From the NCBI GenBank assembly GCA_030635145.1, contig DAOVZK010000004.1, positions 34,673 to 98,672 on the forward strand: 64,000 nucleotides of DNA. The letters run 5' to 3'. Source of the stretch: Planctomycetota bacterium. Lineage in GTDB: Bacteria > Planctomycetota > Phycisphaerae > SM23-33. The position numbers and the translations under genes are program-made. Every line of letters begins with the position of its first letter. Position 1 is the first letter of the stretch. The notes beneath the pieces are model-generated. The model was not told the origin of the DNA. It was given only the letters and a program-made list of their open reading frames with translations, and did not search any database. This document shows positions 26,169 to 34,589 of this stretch, piece by piece.

Positions 26169-27217
26169 GCCAGCAACCCCAACAATCCCCGCTCGACATT
26201 CGCCCCTGCAACATCGCTGATTGCGCAGAGTGGGATTCTTACGTCCGCTCGAAACCCGAGGCCACTGTCTTTCACACCGCCGCCTGGAACGAGAGCGTCC
26301 GCAAAGCATACGGGCACGAACCGCGGAATTTGGGGGCATGGGCGAATGGCAAGTTAGTCGGGGTCTTACCGCTGTTTGAAGTCAAAAGCGTTTTCGTCGG
26401 AAAGGTGCTGGTGTCGATTCCGTACGCGACTTACGGTGGGGTGGTGGCCGACACTTCCGAAATCGCACAAGCGATTCTGACAGAAGCTCAAAACATCGCC
26501 AGGCAGCATGACATCGAATATCTCGAATTGCGAAACCGCGAACCGAGTGGTTTTGATTTGCCGGTAAATGATCGCTACGACACCTTCCGCCAGCAACTAC
26601 CCGAAAATCCGCAGGATATTTTGCCGTCGCTGCCGAAAAAGGCCCGCGCCGCCGCCCGCCACGGACTCGAAGAGTTCACCGTCGATATCGACAGCAAATG
26701 GCTGGATACGATTTACGATTTGTATTCGATTACGCTGCGGCGGTTGGGGTCGCCGAACTACAGCAGGAAATTTTTCCGCCAGCTGCAAACCCAATTCGGC
26801 GACGATTGCGTCTGTCTCGTTGTCTTAAAAGATGGCAAACCCGTGGCTGGTGTCGTCAGTTACGTTTTTCGCGATGAGCTGGTGGCGTATTTTTCCGGTT
26901 CGATCCCCGGAGCCTCCCGCACCAACGCCAGCAACGTGATGTACCTCAAACTCATGGAGCATACGGTTGAGCGTGGGTTGCGATGGTTCGATTTTAATCG
27001 CACACGCCGCGACAACAACGGCCCGCATGCATTTAAGCGGCACCTCGGATTTACGCCCACACCGCTGTGCTACCAGACGTGGCTGAACAAAACTCAGGAG
27101 CTGCCTAACCTTTCGCCGAGCAACCGCAAATTCGCGGCGGCTGGTAAGGTGTGGCGGAAAATGCCGCTGTGGTTTACGAAAGCGGCGGGCGGAAAAATTA
27201 CAAAGTGGATTCCCTGA
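26165..27217 (+). CDS. FemAB-family protein of the XrtA/PEP-CTERM type
   Basis: 350 residues with the duplicated GNAT-like FemAB fold. TVFHTAAWNESVRKAYGHEP lies near the N-terminus, LPKKARAAARHGLEEF in the middle, and WFDFNRTRRDNNGPHAFK near the C-terminus. These are the hallmarks of the FemAB proteins linked to exosortase A loci. They are thought to transfer an aminoacyl group to a glycan or lipid-linked precursor; the substrate is not known. Starts inside the stop of the kinase gene (4-bp overlap). Confidence 0.85.
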   Translation: MSQQPQQSPLDIRPCNIADCAEWDSYVRSKPEATVFHTAAWNESVRKAYGHEPRNLGAWANGKLVGVLPLFEVKSVFVGKVLVSIPYATYGGVVADTSEIAQAILTEAQNIARQHDIEYLELRNREPSGFDLPVNDRYDTFRQQLPENPQDILPSLPKKARAAARHGLEEFTVDIDSKWLDTIYDLYSITLRRLGSPNYSRKFFRQLQTQFGDDCVCLVVLKDGKPVAGVVSYVFRDELVAYFSGSIPGASRTNASNVMYLKLMEHTVERGLRWFDFNRTRRDNNGPHAFKRHLGFTPTPLCYQTWLNKTQELPNLSPSNRKFAAAGKVWRKMPLWFTKAAGGKITKWIP

Positions 27218-27265
27218 ACGAAGTTTTTAGGCAAGTAGGCTTTGTAATATTTAAAATTAAAACTG

Positions 27266-27462
27266 AATATCCAATATCCAACACGGAATTTCCAACCGAT
27301 GAAGGAGGGAGCTTCTTTTCTGTCATCCTCGCGAAAGCGGGGATCCAGGAAATGTAGAAACGATGTGGGAAAGCTCTGGATCCTCGATCGGGGTCGAGGA
27401 TGACGAAGAGGCTCTTGCCTTGGACATTGGAATTAAAAATTCCGTGTTGGATATTGGATATT
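27266..27462. repeat. 197-bp element with 24-bp terminal inverted repeats, family C, copy 2
   Basis: Ends at 27266-27289 and 27439-27462 are identical to those of the copy at 19613. The centre carries a different unit: TCATCCTCGCGAAAGCGGGG with GGATCC and its inverted partner GGATCCTCGATCGGGGTCGA, making a nested palindrome. Inserted between two genes of the export locus without breaking them. Confidence 0.75.
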
Positions 27463-27483
27463 GAAATTTTTATATAATGATAC

Positions 27484-28731
27484 GTGCGGTTCTTAGTCAA
27501 CTTTTTGGAAGTGAGCCAAGCAAATTTGAAAAAGTTACTATACATTTCGCATCGGTTGCCGTTTCCCCCCGACAAGGGCGAGCGGGTGCGTGCGTTTCAA
27601 GAGATTCGTGCTTTGAGCGAGCGGTTCGACGTTACCGTCGCTGCCCTGTGTCATAATGAATCTGACCGCCGGGCGGCTGGGGAATTGTCAAAGTGTTGCA
27701 GCAAGCTCATTACTGCTTCGATAAAGGGCAAACCGAGCTTGCTTCGGGCAGGTGCAGCAATGATGCTTGGCAAAAGTCTCAGCGAAGTTTTTTTCCACAG
27801 CAGTGAACTTATGCGAAAAATTCGCGCCGCCTCGAAAGATACCCCGTTTGATATTGTGGTGGGATATTCGTCTGTGATGCTGCCGTACGTGCTGCAGGCC
27901 GACGCCCTCGCGAGAGTGATGGACATTGTTGATGTAGACAGCGACAAGTGGGAGCAATACGCCGCAAAGGCGCGGTTCCCGATGAGCTGGTTGTATCGGC
28001 GCGAGGCGAAAAAAGTGCGCCGCCTGGAGCAAACGGCACTGAAAAAATGCAGCGCCGCCGTCGTTGTAACCCAGCGCGAAAAAAATATGCTGGGCGATTC
28101 GCAAAGCGCTGTGCATGTGATATTCAACGGGGTTGATTGCGATTATTTTTCACCGGATAGCGTTTCGCCTGCGGATATAGGCCCGCACGGATTAGTGTTT
28201 ACCGGCACGATGGACTACAAGCCAAACGTCGACGCGGTCTGCTGGTTCGCCGCCGAAATTTTCCCCACGATTAAAGCGAAGATTCCCGATGCGACGTTTA
28301 CGATTGTCGGGCGGAACCCCAAACCCGCCGTGCAGCGATTGACGGAGGTCGAGGGCGTAACCGTTACCGGCACTGTTGCAGATGTCCGCGGATACCTCTC
28401 CGCCGATGGGGCCATCGCCGTGTGCCCCATGCGTCTTGGATGCGGGGTGCAGAACAAGGTACTCGAAGCGATGGCGATGCAGCGGGCGGTGGTTACGAGT
28501 CGCGAATCGGTCGGCGGATTAGACGCCGTCGATGGTACGCATCTGGTGGTTGCCGATACCCCCGAAGACTGGACGCGAGAAATTCTGCGACTGTTTGCTG
28601 ATGCAGCAGCTCGCGAGAAAATCGCCCGCGCCGCGCGCGAATTCGTCGCGCAAAATTACACGTGGGCAGGGCGGTTGGGGCCGTTGGTGAATTTATGCGA
28701 TGAGCTTTCGCAGCAGGGGGGCGAGCGATGA
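27484..28731 (+). CDS. XrtA/PEP-CTERM-associated glycosyltransferase (TIGR03087-like, GT-B)
   Basis: 415 residues. N-terminal KLLYISHRLPFPPDKGERVR is characteristic of this subgroup. A GT-B fold follows with FNGVDCDYFSP, GTMDYKPNVDAVCWF, and the C-terminal VCPMRLGCGVQNKVLEAMAM donor-binding region. It probably adds a sugar to a lipid carrier at the cytoplasmic membrane. The open frame begins with GTG at 27484 with no clear ribosome site; a GTG at 27511 nearer the conserved N-terminus is equally possible. Overlaps the next gene by 4 bp (ATGA). Confidence 0.82.
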   Translation: MRFLVNFLEVSQANLKKLLYISHRLPFPPDKGERVRAFQEIRALSERFDVTVAALCHNESDRRAAGELSKCCSKLITASIKGKPSLLRAGAAMMLGKSLSEVFFHSSELMRKIRAASKDTPFDIVVGYSSVMLPYVLQADALARVMDIVDVDSDKWEQYAAKARFPMSWLYRREAKKVRRLEQTALKKCSAAVVVTQREKNMLGDSQSAVHVIFNGVDCDYFSPDSVSPADIGPHGLVFTGTMDYKPNVDAVCWFAAEIFPTIKAKIPDATFTIVGRNPKPAVQRLTEVEGVTVTGTVADVRGYLSADGAIAVCPMRLGCGVQNKVLEAMAMQRAVVTSRESVGGLDAVDGTHLVVADTPEDWTREILRLFADAAAREKIARAAREFVAQNYTWAGRLGPLVNLCDELSQQGGER

Positions 28732-29870
28732 TCGAAGGTAAAACCATCCTGTGTTTCGCCAGCGGGTATGACGCACCACCGACCAGCAAGCATCACGTAA
28801 TGCACCTGCTGGCCGAACGCAACACCGTGCTATGGATAAATTATCACGCATCGCGAAAACCATCGGCCAGCGCGTCGGATATGGGATATGTCGCACAAAA
28901 ATTGCGGGAGGTTTTTCGCGGCGTGCAAAATCCGCGAAAGAATCTTTACGTTCTCACTCCGCTAGTGCTTCCGCTGCCAGGTGCCGGATTCGCCAAGCGA
29001 ATCAATCGTATGCTGCTGAAACGTCAGATTCGCAAAGTGCTGCGAAAAATTTCTGGCGGGGCATTGCAGATATGGTCGTTCGCACCGGATGTGGGATATC
29101 TTATAGATGCGTTTGCCCCCGAGAAGGTCGTTTACTATTGCGTGGACGATTTTGCGAACTTCACCGGTTACGATGCCCAGCAGGTTTTGCGCGATGAGCG
29201 AGAGCTTGCGGAAAAGTCGGACTTGGTTGTGACGACATCGCAGCAATTGCAGGACAGCAAGGCGGGGCTGAACCCGAACACCATTTGCGTTCCGCACGGT
29301 GTGGATTACGACCATTTCGCAATGGCTTGCACGGAAACTGTTCAAATTCCCGACGATTTGAAAGAAATTGCTAACCCCCGTGTCGGATTTTTCGGGCTGA
29401 TCCGCGATTGGGTCGATCTCGATTTGCTCGCAGAAGTGGCACGCAAACGAAGCGACTGGAACATCGTGCTGCTGGGCGATTCGGACATCGATCTCGCACC
29501 GTATCGCGAAATTCCCAACATGCATTTTCTCGGGAACCGACCCTACGCGGAACTGCCGAATTATTGTGCGGGATTCGATGTTGGAGTGATTCCGTTTGTG
29601 CTAAACGAGTTGACGGCGGCGGTGAATCCGATCAAGTTGCGGGAGTATCTCGCAGCTGGGCTTGAAGTTGTTTCGACGCCGCTACCGGAAGTGCAGAAAT
29701 ATTCTCCGCCCGTACGAATCGCCGCGACCGCGGATGAATTCGTAAAAATGATAGCCGCCGCGCTCGCCGCCGACCCGCAAATCGCAAAGCAATACGCCGA
29801 CAATATGAAAAATGAAAAATGGGAATCGAAACTCGAAAAAATTTCACATAGTCTAAATCCGAAACATTAA
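28728..29870 (+). CDS. GT-B glycosyltransferase (GT4-like)
   Basis: 380 residues. An N-terminal acceptor domain (ILCFASGYDAPPTSKHHVMH) is followed by YYCVDDFANFTGYD and VTTSQQLQDSK. The donor half has VPHGVDYDHF, GFFGLIRDWVDLDLL, LGNRPYAELPNYCAGFDVGV and NPIKLREYLAAGLEVVSTPL. This resembles the TuaH/GumH-like group acting in exopolysaccharide synthesis. Translationally coupled to the previous GT. Its end runs into a family A repeat. Confidence 0.8.
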   Translation: MIEGKTILCFASGYDAPPTSKHHVMHLLAERNTVLWINYHASRKPSASASDMGYVAQKLREVFRGVQNPRKNLYVLTPLVLPLPGAGFAKRINRMLLKRQIRKVLRKISGGALQIWSFAPDVGYLIDAFAPEKVVYYCVDDFANFTGYDAQQVLRDERELAEKSDLVVTTSQQLQDSKAGLNPNTICVPHGVDYDHFAMACTETVQIPDDLKEIANPRVGFFGLIRDWVDLDLLAEVARKRSDWNIVLLGDSDIDLAPYREIPNMHFLGNRPYAELPNYCAGFDVGVIPFVLNELTAAVNPIKLREYLAAGLEVVSTPLPEVQKYSPPVRIAATADEFVKMIAAALAADPQIAKQYADNMKNEKWESKLEKISHSLNPKH

Positions 29871-30008
29871 ATCCGAAATCCTAAACAATATCGAATTTTC
29901 AAAATCCAAATTTTCAAAACAAAAATGTCAGAATCATCAATTGTAATCATTTCAGATTTTGACTATTTGAATTTCGCATTTGTTTAGAAATTAGCATTTC
30001 GAGTTTGT
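29853..30008. repeat. Palindromic intergenic repeat, family A, copy 3
   Basis: Starts inside the last codons of the preceding gene. The left arm contains AAATCCGAAATCCTAAACAA and AAAATCCAAATTTTCAAAAC; the right arm has TTTGAATTTCGCATTTGTTT and TAGCATTTCGAG. Arrangement as in the copies at 5422 and 12843. Confidence 0.65.
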
Positions 30009-30070
30009 TTTTATGTCTCGTGGCAAAAAAAACGGGAATTTTTGCAGCTTAATTACCGAATAGTATAGTA

Positions 30071-30979
30071 ATGGACAAGATGACTAAAATTGCGGCCGGT
30101 AGTCCCGGGGCGGAGATACCGTGTGTTGGCAGCCCCGAGGAAGTTCCCACGCTTGTTATCAAGCCCAAGCGTGGTTGGCTTGGCGTGGACTTTGGCGAGC
30201 TGATGCATTACCGCGAGCTGCTGTACTTTTTGGTATGGCGTGACCTTAAGGCCCGCTACAAACAAACGGTTATCGGTGCGGGGTGGGCGATTTTGCAGCC
30301 CGTTATTTCGATGATTGTATTTTCGGCTATTTTCGGACGGCTGACCGGCATCAAGACCGAAGGCGTGCCGTATCCGGTTTGGGTTTATGCGGCGTTGCTG
30401 CCGTGGACGCTGTTTTCCAACTCCGTCAGCCAATCGTCCATCAGTCTCGTGTCGCAAACAAGCCTGTTTACGAAAATTTACTTCCCGCGTTTACTAATCC
30501 CGTCCTCTAGTGTGGGCGTGGCGGTGTTGGACTTCTGCATGGCATTTGTCGTGTACTTCGGCATTCTGAGCTACTACGTTTTCGGTAAAGGGTTATATTC
30601 CCTGCTGCCGGGGTTATCGATTCTTCTGCTGCCTGTGCTGATTTTTCTAATCGTAATCGCCGCCCTCGGTGTCGGATTTATCATGTCGTCACTCACGCTG
30701 AAATATCGCGACTTTCGATCGGTCATTCCGTTTATGATGCAAACTTGGATGTTTATTAGCCCCGTCGTTTGGCCGTCATATCTTCTGGGCTTCACCAACA
30801 AGTGCCTCATGTCGATCAACCCGATGTTTGGGCTGATCATGAGCTTTCAGGATGTTATGCTCGGACGGCCGATAGAGTGGCTGATGCTTGGCATCTCAGC
30901 GACGGTTTCGGTTTCGGTGTTTATTTTCGGACTTTACTACTTCGGTCGCATGGAGCGGCGTTTTGCGGATATAGCTTAG
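30071..30979 (+). CDS. ABC-2 polysaccharide exporter, permease subunit (Wzm-like)
   Basis: 302 residues, six predicted membrane helices between about 60 and 295. RDLKARYKQTVIGAGWAILQ near the N-terminus is the amphipathic entry helix typical of the Wzm/TagG/RfbA permeases; LKYRDFRSVIPFMMQTWMF lies in the second half. With the ATPase at 31164 it would move a lipid-linked glycan across the inner membrane. The two subunits are separated by a REP-like element. Confidence 0.9.
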   Translation: MDKMTKIAAGSPGAEIPCVGSPEEVPTLVIKPKRGWLGVDFGELMHYRELLYFLVWRDLKARYKQTVIGAGWAILQPVISMIVFSAIFGRLTGIKTEGVPYPVWVYAALLPWTLFSNSVSQSSISLVSQTSLFTKIYFPRLLIPSSSVGVAVLDFCMAFVVYFGILSYYVFGKGLYSLLPGLSILLLPVLIFLIVIAALGVGFIMSSLTLKYRDFRSVIPFMMQTWMFISPVVWPSYLLGFTNKCLMSINPMFGLIMSFQDVMLGRPIEWLMLGISATVSVSVFIFGLYYFGRMERRFADIA

Positions 30980-30993
30980 TTTTTTTGATTAAT

Positions 30994-31132
30994 TGTCATT
31001 GCGAGGAGCGTAGCGACGCGGCAACCCCTAGCAGGGGCGGCAATCGGCAATGCCAGAGTTAAGGGCGGTGTGACCGTAGCGATTATTATTGCCTCTGCTG
31101 CTAGCGGCGAGATTGCTTTGCTCGCAATGACA
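30994..31132. repeat. REP-like element with 12-bp inverted ends, family D
   Basis: TGTCATTGCGAG (30994-31005) and CTCGCAATGACA (31121-31132) bound a GC-rich centre with GGCGGCAATC-type words. Related half-units occur at about 9444-9480. Lies between wzm-like and wzt-like genes. Confidence 0.65.
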
Positions 31133-31163
31133 TAAAAACATGTTTTCAACAAAAAAATAAAAA

Positions 31164-32432
31164 ATGACAGAACCAGCAATACAAGTTAAGAATCTCGGAA
31201 AGCGATACAAGATCGGTGTTCGCAACAAACCGGCGAATAATTTTCGCGAGGCCATGACGAATGCGATTATGGCACCGTGGCACAGACTTCACGCGCTCGG
31301 CGATAAGGTTACCTCGCAGGAGGAAATCTTCTGGGCCTTGGACGATGTGTCGTTTGAGATTGAACCGGGCGAAGTTGTTGGTGTTATGGGGCAGAACGGT
31401 GCGGGAAAAAGCACGCTGCTGAAGATTCTGTCGCGAATTACCGAACCGACAACTGGCGAGATAAAAATCAACGGGCGCGTCGGAAGCCTGCTGGAAGTCG
31501 GCACCGGATTCCATCCCGATCTTACCGGCCGCGAGAACGTGTTCCTCAACGGCGCGATCCTCGGAATGAAACGCGCCGAAATCATCGCGAAGTTCGACGA
31601 AATCGTTGCCTTCGCCGAGATCGACCGCTTTTTGGATACGCCCGTAAAACGATATTCCAGCGGGATGCGCGTGCGACTTGGTTTTGCCGTCGCCGCCCAC
31701 CTGAACCCCGAAATTCTCATCGTCGACGAAGTTCTAGCCGTCGGTGATGTGGCGTTCCAGAAAAAATGTCTTGGGAAAATGAACGACGTCGCCGGTGGCG
31801 GACGAACGGTGCTGTTCGTGTCGCACAATATGTCGGCGGTGCGGCATTTGTGTACTCGCGGAATCTATCTCAACGCCGGAAAAGTAGCCTTCACAGGCGA
31901 AGTCAGCGACTGCATAGATCTGTACCTCAAGCACGGTGACTCCGGCGTCGGAGACATCATCCGGCATGGCGTCTACAAGAGCAAACGCATTCAGGTAGAT
32001 AAAATTCTGGTCAATGGCAATCACGAAGACCGCGTTTTCTTTACGCAAGGTTCGAAGAAGGTCGAAGTAGAAATCTCCGGGGATGTTCTGGAGTCTGGGC
32101 AGGTCGCAATCGAGGTTCTTATTTCCGACGACGCCGGGCAGCCGGTTGGTTCGTTTTTACCGGCACATTATTCCGGCGGTGCACCGAAACTTGCCGCCGG
32201 GCCGTTCCACATAAGCTCCCAGATCGAACTTCCCGACCTGATGCGCGGTGAATATCTCCTGAGCGTATTTCTTACCGAGCCAGGGAGAGCACATTTGTGG
32301 GAGTGTGAGCGTTGTGCGTGCCTGTTTTTCGAAGGCCGCCCCTGGGCGATCGAAGGCGGAACGCACTCTCGCGACCAGGCCCCGCACCACGGTTCGGTTG
32401 TACTCAACGGAAACGTCAACTATGGATCGTGA
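31164..32432 (+). CDS. ABC polysaccharide exporter ATPase with C-terminal glycan-binding domain (Wzt-like)
   Basis: 422 residues. Walker A MGQNGAGKSTLLK is at about 75-87, then GSLLEVGTGFHPDLTGRENV (the TagH/Wzt insertion), signature KRYSSGMRVRLGFA and Walker B EILIVDEVLAVGD. Residues about 260-420 form a beta-sandwich typical of Wzt C-terminal domains, which recognise the terminal modification of the exported glycan. Overlaps the next gene by 11 bp. Together with the OPX and GumC genes this suggests an ABC-dependent export route. Confidence 0.9.
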   Translation: MTEPAIQVKNLGKRYKIGVRNKPANNFREAMTNAIMAPWHRLHALGDKVTSQEEIFWALDDVSFEIEPGEVVGVMGQNGAGKSTLLKILSRITEPTTGEIKINGRVGSLLEVGTGFHPDLTGRENVFLNGAILGMKRAEIIAKFDEIVAFAEIDRFLDTPVKRYSSGMRVRLGFAVAAHLNPEILIVDEVLAVGDVAFQKKCLGKMNDVAGGGRTVLFVSHNMSAVRHLCTRGIYLNAGKVAFTGEVSDCIDLYLKHGDSGVGDIIRHGVYKSKRIQVDKILVNGNHEDRVFFTQGSKKVEVEISGDVLESGQVAIEVLISDDAGQPVGSFLPAHYSGGAPKLAAGPFHISSQIELPDLMRGEYLLSVFLTEPGRAHLWECERCACLFFEGRPWAIEGGTHSRDQAPHHGSVVLNGNVNYGS

Positions 32433-33390
32433 CGATTCATCACCCTCCGACGAAATTCGCATCAGCGTAGTCATTCCCGCTTATAACGCCGCACGATTCA
32501 TCACCGCCGCCGTCGACTCTATGCTCAACCAGACTCACCCCCCCGACGAAATCGTGGTCGTCGATGATGGCAGCATCGATAAGACTCCCGAAATTCTCGC
32601 GGGTTATGGCGACCGCATTCGTGTTGTGCGTCAGGACAACGCCGGTGAAGGCCCCGCCCGCAACACCGGCACCAAGGCAGCGAAATACGACTGGGTATAC
32701 TACATAGACTCCGACGACGTCGCTATACCGACGGCGCTTGCGGATCTGACGGCGGGGCTGCGAGCGAATCCTGACGCCGATATCGTCTACGGGGCATACA
32801 TGCGATTTTATCCCGACGGTGAGGAGAAGGTTTTCAAAATGCCGCATCCACCCGTCGGGCGAAACCTGATCGCCGAAACGTTTTCCGATAGCTTTTTCAT
32901 GGTCGGTTGCGCGTTGTTGCGTCGCAAGGCTGTCATCAAGGCGGGGATGTTCAACAATTATCTGTGCGCATCGGATTTTTACTGCTGGGGCAGAATGGCA
33001 CCGGACTGCTGCTTCGCGTACGTCGATGCCGTTATTATGAAGTATCGCATGCACGACGAGCAGATATCCAAACGCACGATCAAAATGGCGTACTATCACT
33101 ATAAGGCTCAACGCAGCCTGCTGAAACTTTACCGGCGCCGCAAAATTCACCTCCCACGCGAGGTTAAACGCTCGGAAATGGACGACCGCATTCGTTATCT
33201 TGCGATGCGAATGTACTGGCGGCGAGATGGGTATGCGACGTGCCTCGTTTTCTTGTGGGCGCTTTTGCTGTATCCGCTCGACCTGAAATTGTGGGGATAT
33301 TTTTTCGTCAGCCTCATCCCCACACCACTGCTGAAATGTATCGATAGGTTCCGCGAAAAACGCGCTAAAAAATGCGAGAAGAACGGATAA
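32422..33390 (+). CDS. Family 2 glycosyltransferase (GT-A)
   Basis: 322 residues from the ATG at 32422 (a longer open frame begins at 32305 inside the ABC gene but lacks the family N-terminus). The GT2 core is ISVVIPAYNAARFITAAVDS, VVDDGS, GPARNTGTKAAKYDW and IDSDD (the metal-binding DxD equivalent), followed by LRRKAVIKAGMFN. The C-terminus has a hydrophobic stretch (about 275-310) that may sit on the membrane. Cytoplasmic, nucleotide-sugar dependent. Confidence 0.88.
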   Translation: MDRDDSSPSDEIRISVVIPAYNAARFITAAVDSMLNQTHPPDEIVVVDDGSIDKTPEILAGYGDRIRVVRQDNAGEGPARNTGTKAAKYDWVYYIDSDDVAIPTALADLTAGLRANPDADIVYGAYMRFYPDGEEKVFKMPHPPVGRNLIAETFSDSFFMVGCALLRRKAVIKAGMFNNYLCASDFYCWGRMAPDCCFAYVDAVIMKYRMHDEQISKRTIKMAYYHYKAQRSLLKLYRRRKIHLPREVKRSEMDDRIRYLAMRMYWRRDGYATCLVFLWALLLYPLDLKLWGYFFVSLIPTPLLKCIDRFREKRAKKCEKNG

Positions 33391-33395
33391 ACGAA

Positions 33396-34583
33396 ATGAA
33401 AGTTGAGCTTCAAGTTTCTGGTGATCTCACTGCTGACGTCGTTCGCGGCGGAGAGAATCACGCACTTGAGCTTGCCAAGGCTCTTGCCGATCGCGGGTAC
33501 GAAATTTCCCTGCTTTCTCGCAGCCGATGCGACGAAGTTACGCATACCGAAGTCTGCGGTTTTCCCACGACGATCTTGCCGCGAATAAAACCGCGAAAAT
33601 TCTTCTGGCGGCTGGGGATGTACCCACAGCTGGGCCGGTTGGCGCAGCAAATCAAAGATTACGGGGCCGACAGCGATATCGTTATCAATTTTTCACCGTG
33701 GCTGACGTTGGCGTCGCGAATGGGGCGCCCGAACGTACCGAACTTTTACGTCGTTGCCGATTTGCTCGTGGCGGCGAAACGGTTTCAGGAAGGCAAGACG
33801 TTCGCATTTAGCGGCGGAAACTGGTTGAAGTTTGGATTAGACGCCTGGCTGGAGAAAAAAGCGTATCTCAATGCCTGCGATATGGCCTTTCCGCAGACGC
33901 ACTGGATGCTCGAGGGATTAGTTACCAGCGGAATCCCACGCGAAAAGCTGCAACAGGGATATGTCGGTGCTTGTCCGACGACCTGCAAAGGCGACCGCAC
34001 CCGCGAGACCGTTCGTGACGAACTGAACATTCCGCCCGCCGCCGCCGTTGTGCTGTATATGGGTGCGATGACGCGGCGGAAAAATCCGGTGTTGCTTGCA
34101 CGTGCGATGAAAAATGCGCCCGAGAATCTTTACGCGATTTTTGCAGGGGCAGGGGACTGCGAGAGCGAAGTTCGCGCCGCCTGCACCGAAGCGGGCGTTG
34201 ATAACCGTGTGCGATTTACCGGCTGGACGCAAACACCTGCGGATTACTATCGGGCTGCGGATATTTTGTGCCACACCGCATTGTACGAGACGGCGGGGAT
34301 GATCTTTACCGAGGCGATGATGCATTCGCTCGCAGTCGTGGCTCCGCAACTTGATCCGCCGAACGTTTACGGTATCGGGTGCGAGGCGATTATAGACGGG
34401 CAAAGCGGATTGCTGTACGATGCGCTAGACCCGCAGGACCTCGCCGCGAAACTTTCGCAACTTGCTACGGATGCTGCGTTGCTGGACTCGATGAAACGCG
34501 AAATTCCCAAACGCCTCGATGTTTTCAGCTGGACGCGCTACTGCGATATCATCGAAACCGAAATCAAACGCTTCGCGAAGTAA
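33396..34583 (+). CDS. GT4-family glycosyltransferase
   Basis: 395 residues. VVRGGENHALELAKALADRG near the start contains the GG loop of GT-B enzymes. The C-terminal Rossmann half has VVLYMGAMTRRKNPVLLARA, RVRFTGWTQTPADYYRAADI and the donor-site ETAGMIFTEAMMHSLAVVA with the E-x7-E-like pattern. The ATG at 33372 overlaps the previous gene; I prefer 33396. Last gene of the export locus; the convergent LarA-like gene ends only 6 bp away, with no visible terminator in between. Confidence 0.85.
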   Translation: MKVELQVSGDLTADVVRGGENHALELAKALADRGYEISLLSRSRCDEVTHTEVCGFPTTILPRIKPRKFFWRLGMYPQLGRLAQQIKDYGADSDIVINFSPWLTLASRMGRPNVPNFYVVADLLVAAKRFQEGKTFAFSGGNWLKFGLDAWLEKKAYLNACDMAFPQTHWMLEGLVTSGIPREKLQQGYVGACPTTCKGDRTRETVRDELNIPPAAAVVLYMGAMTRRKNPVLLARAMKNAPENLYAIFAGAGDCESEVRAACTEAGVDNRVRFTGWTQTPADYYRAADILCHTALYETAGMIFTEAMMHSLAVVAPQLDPPNVYGIGCEAIIDGQSGLLYDALDPQDLAAKLSQLATDAALLDSMKREIPKRLDVFSWTRYCDIIETEIKRFAK

Positions 34584-34589
34584 CAGCCT

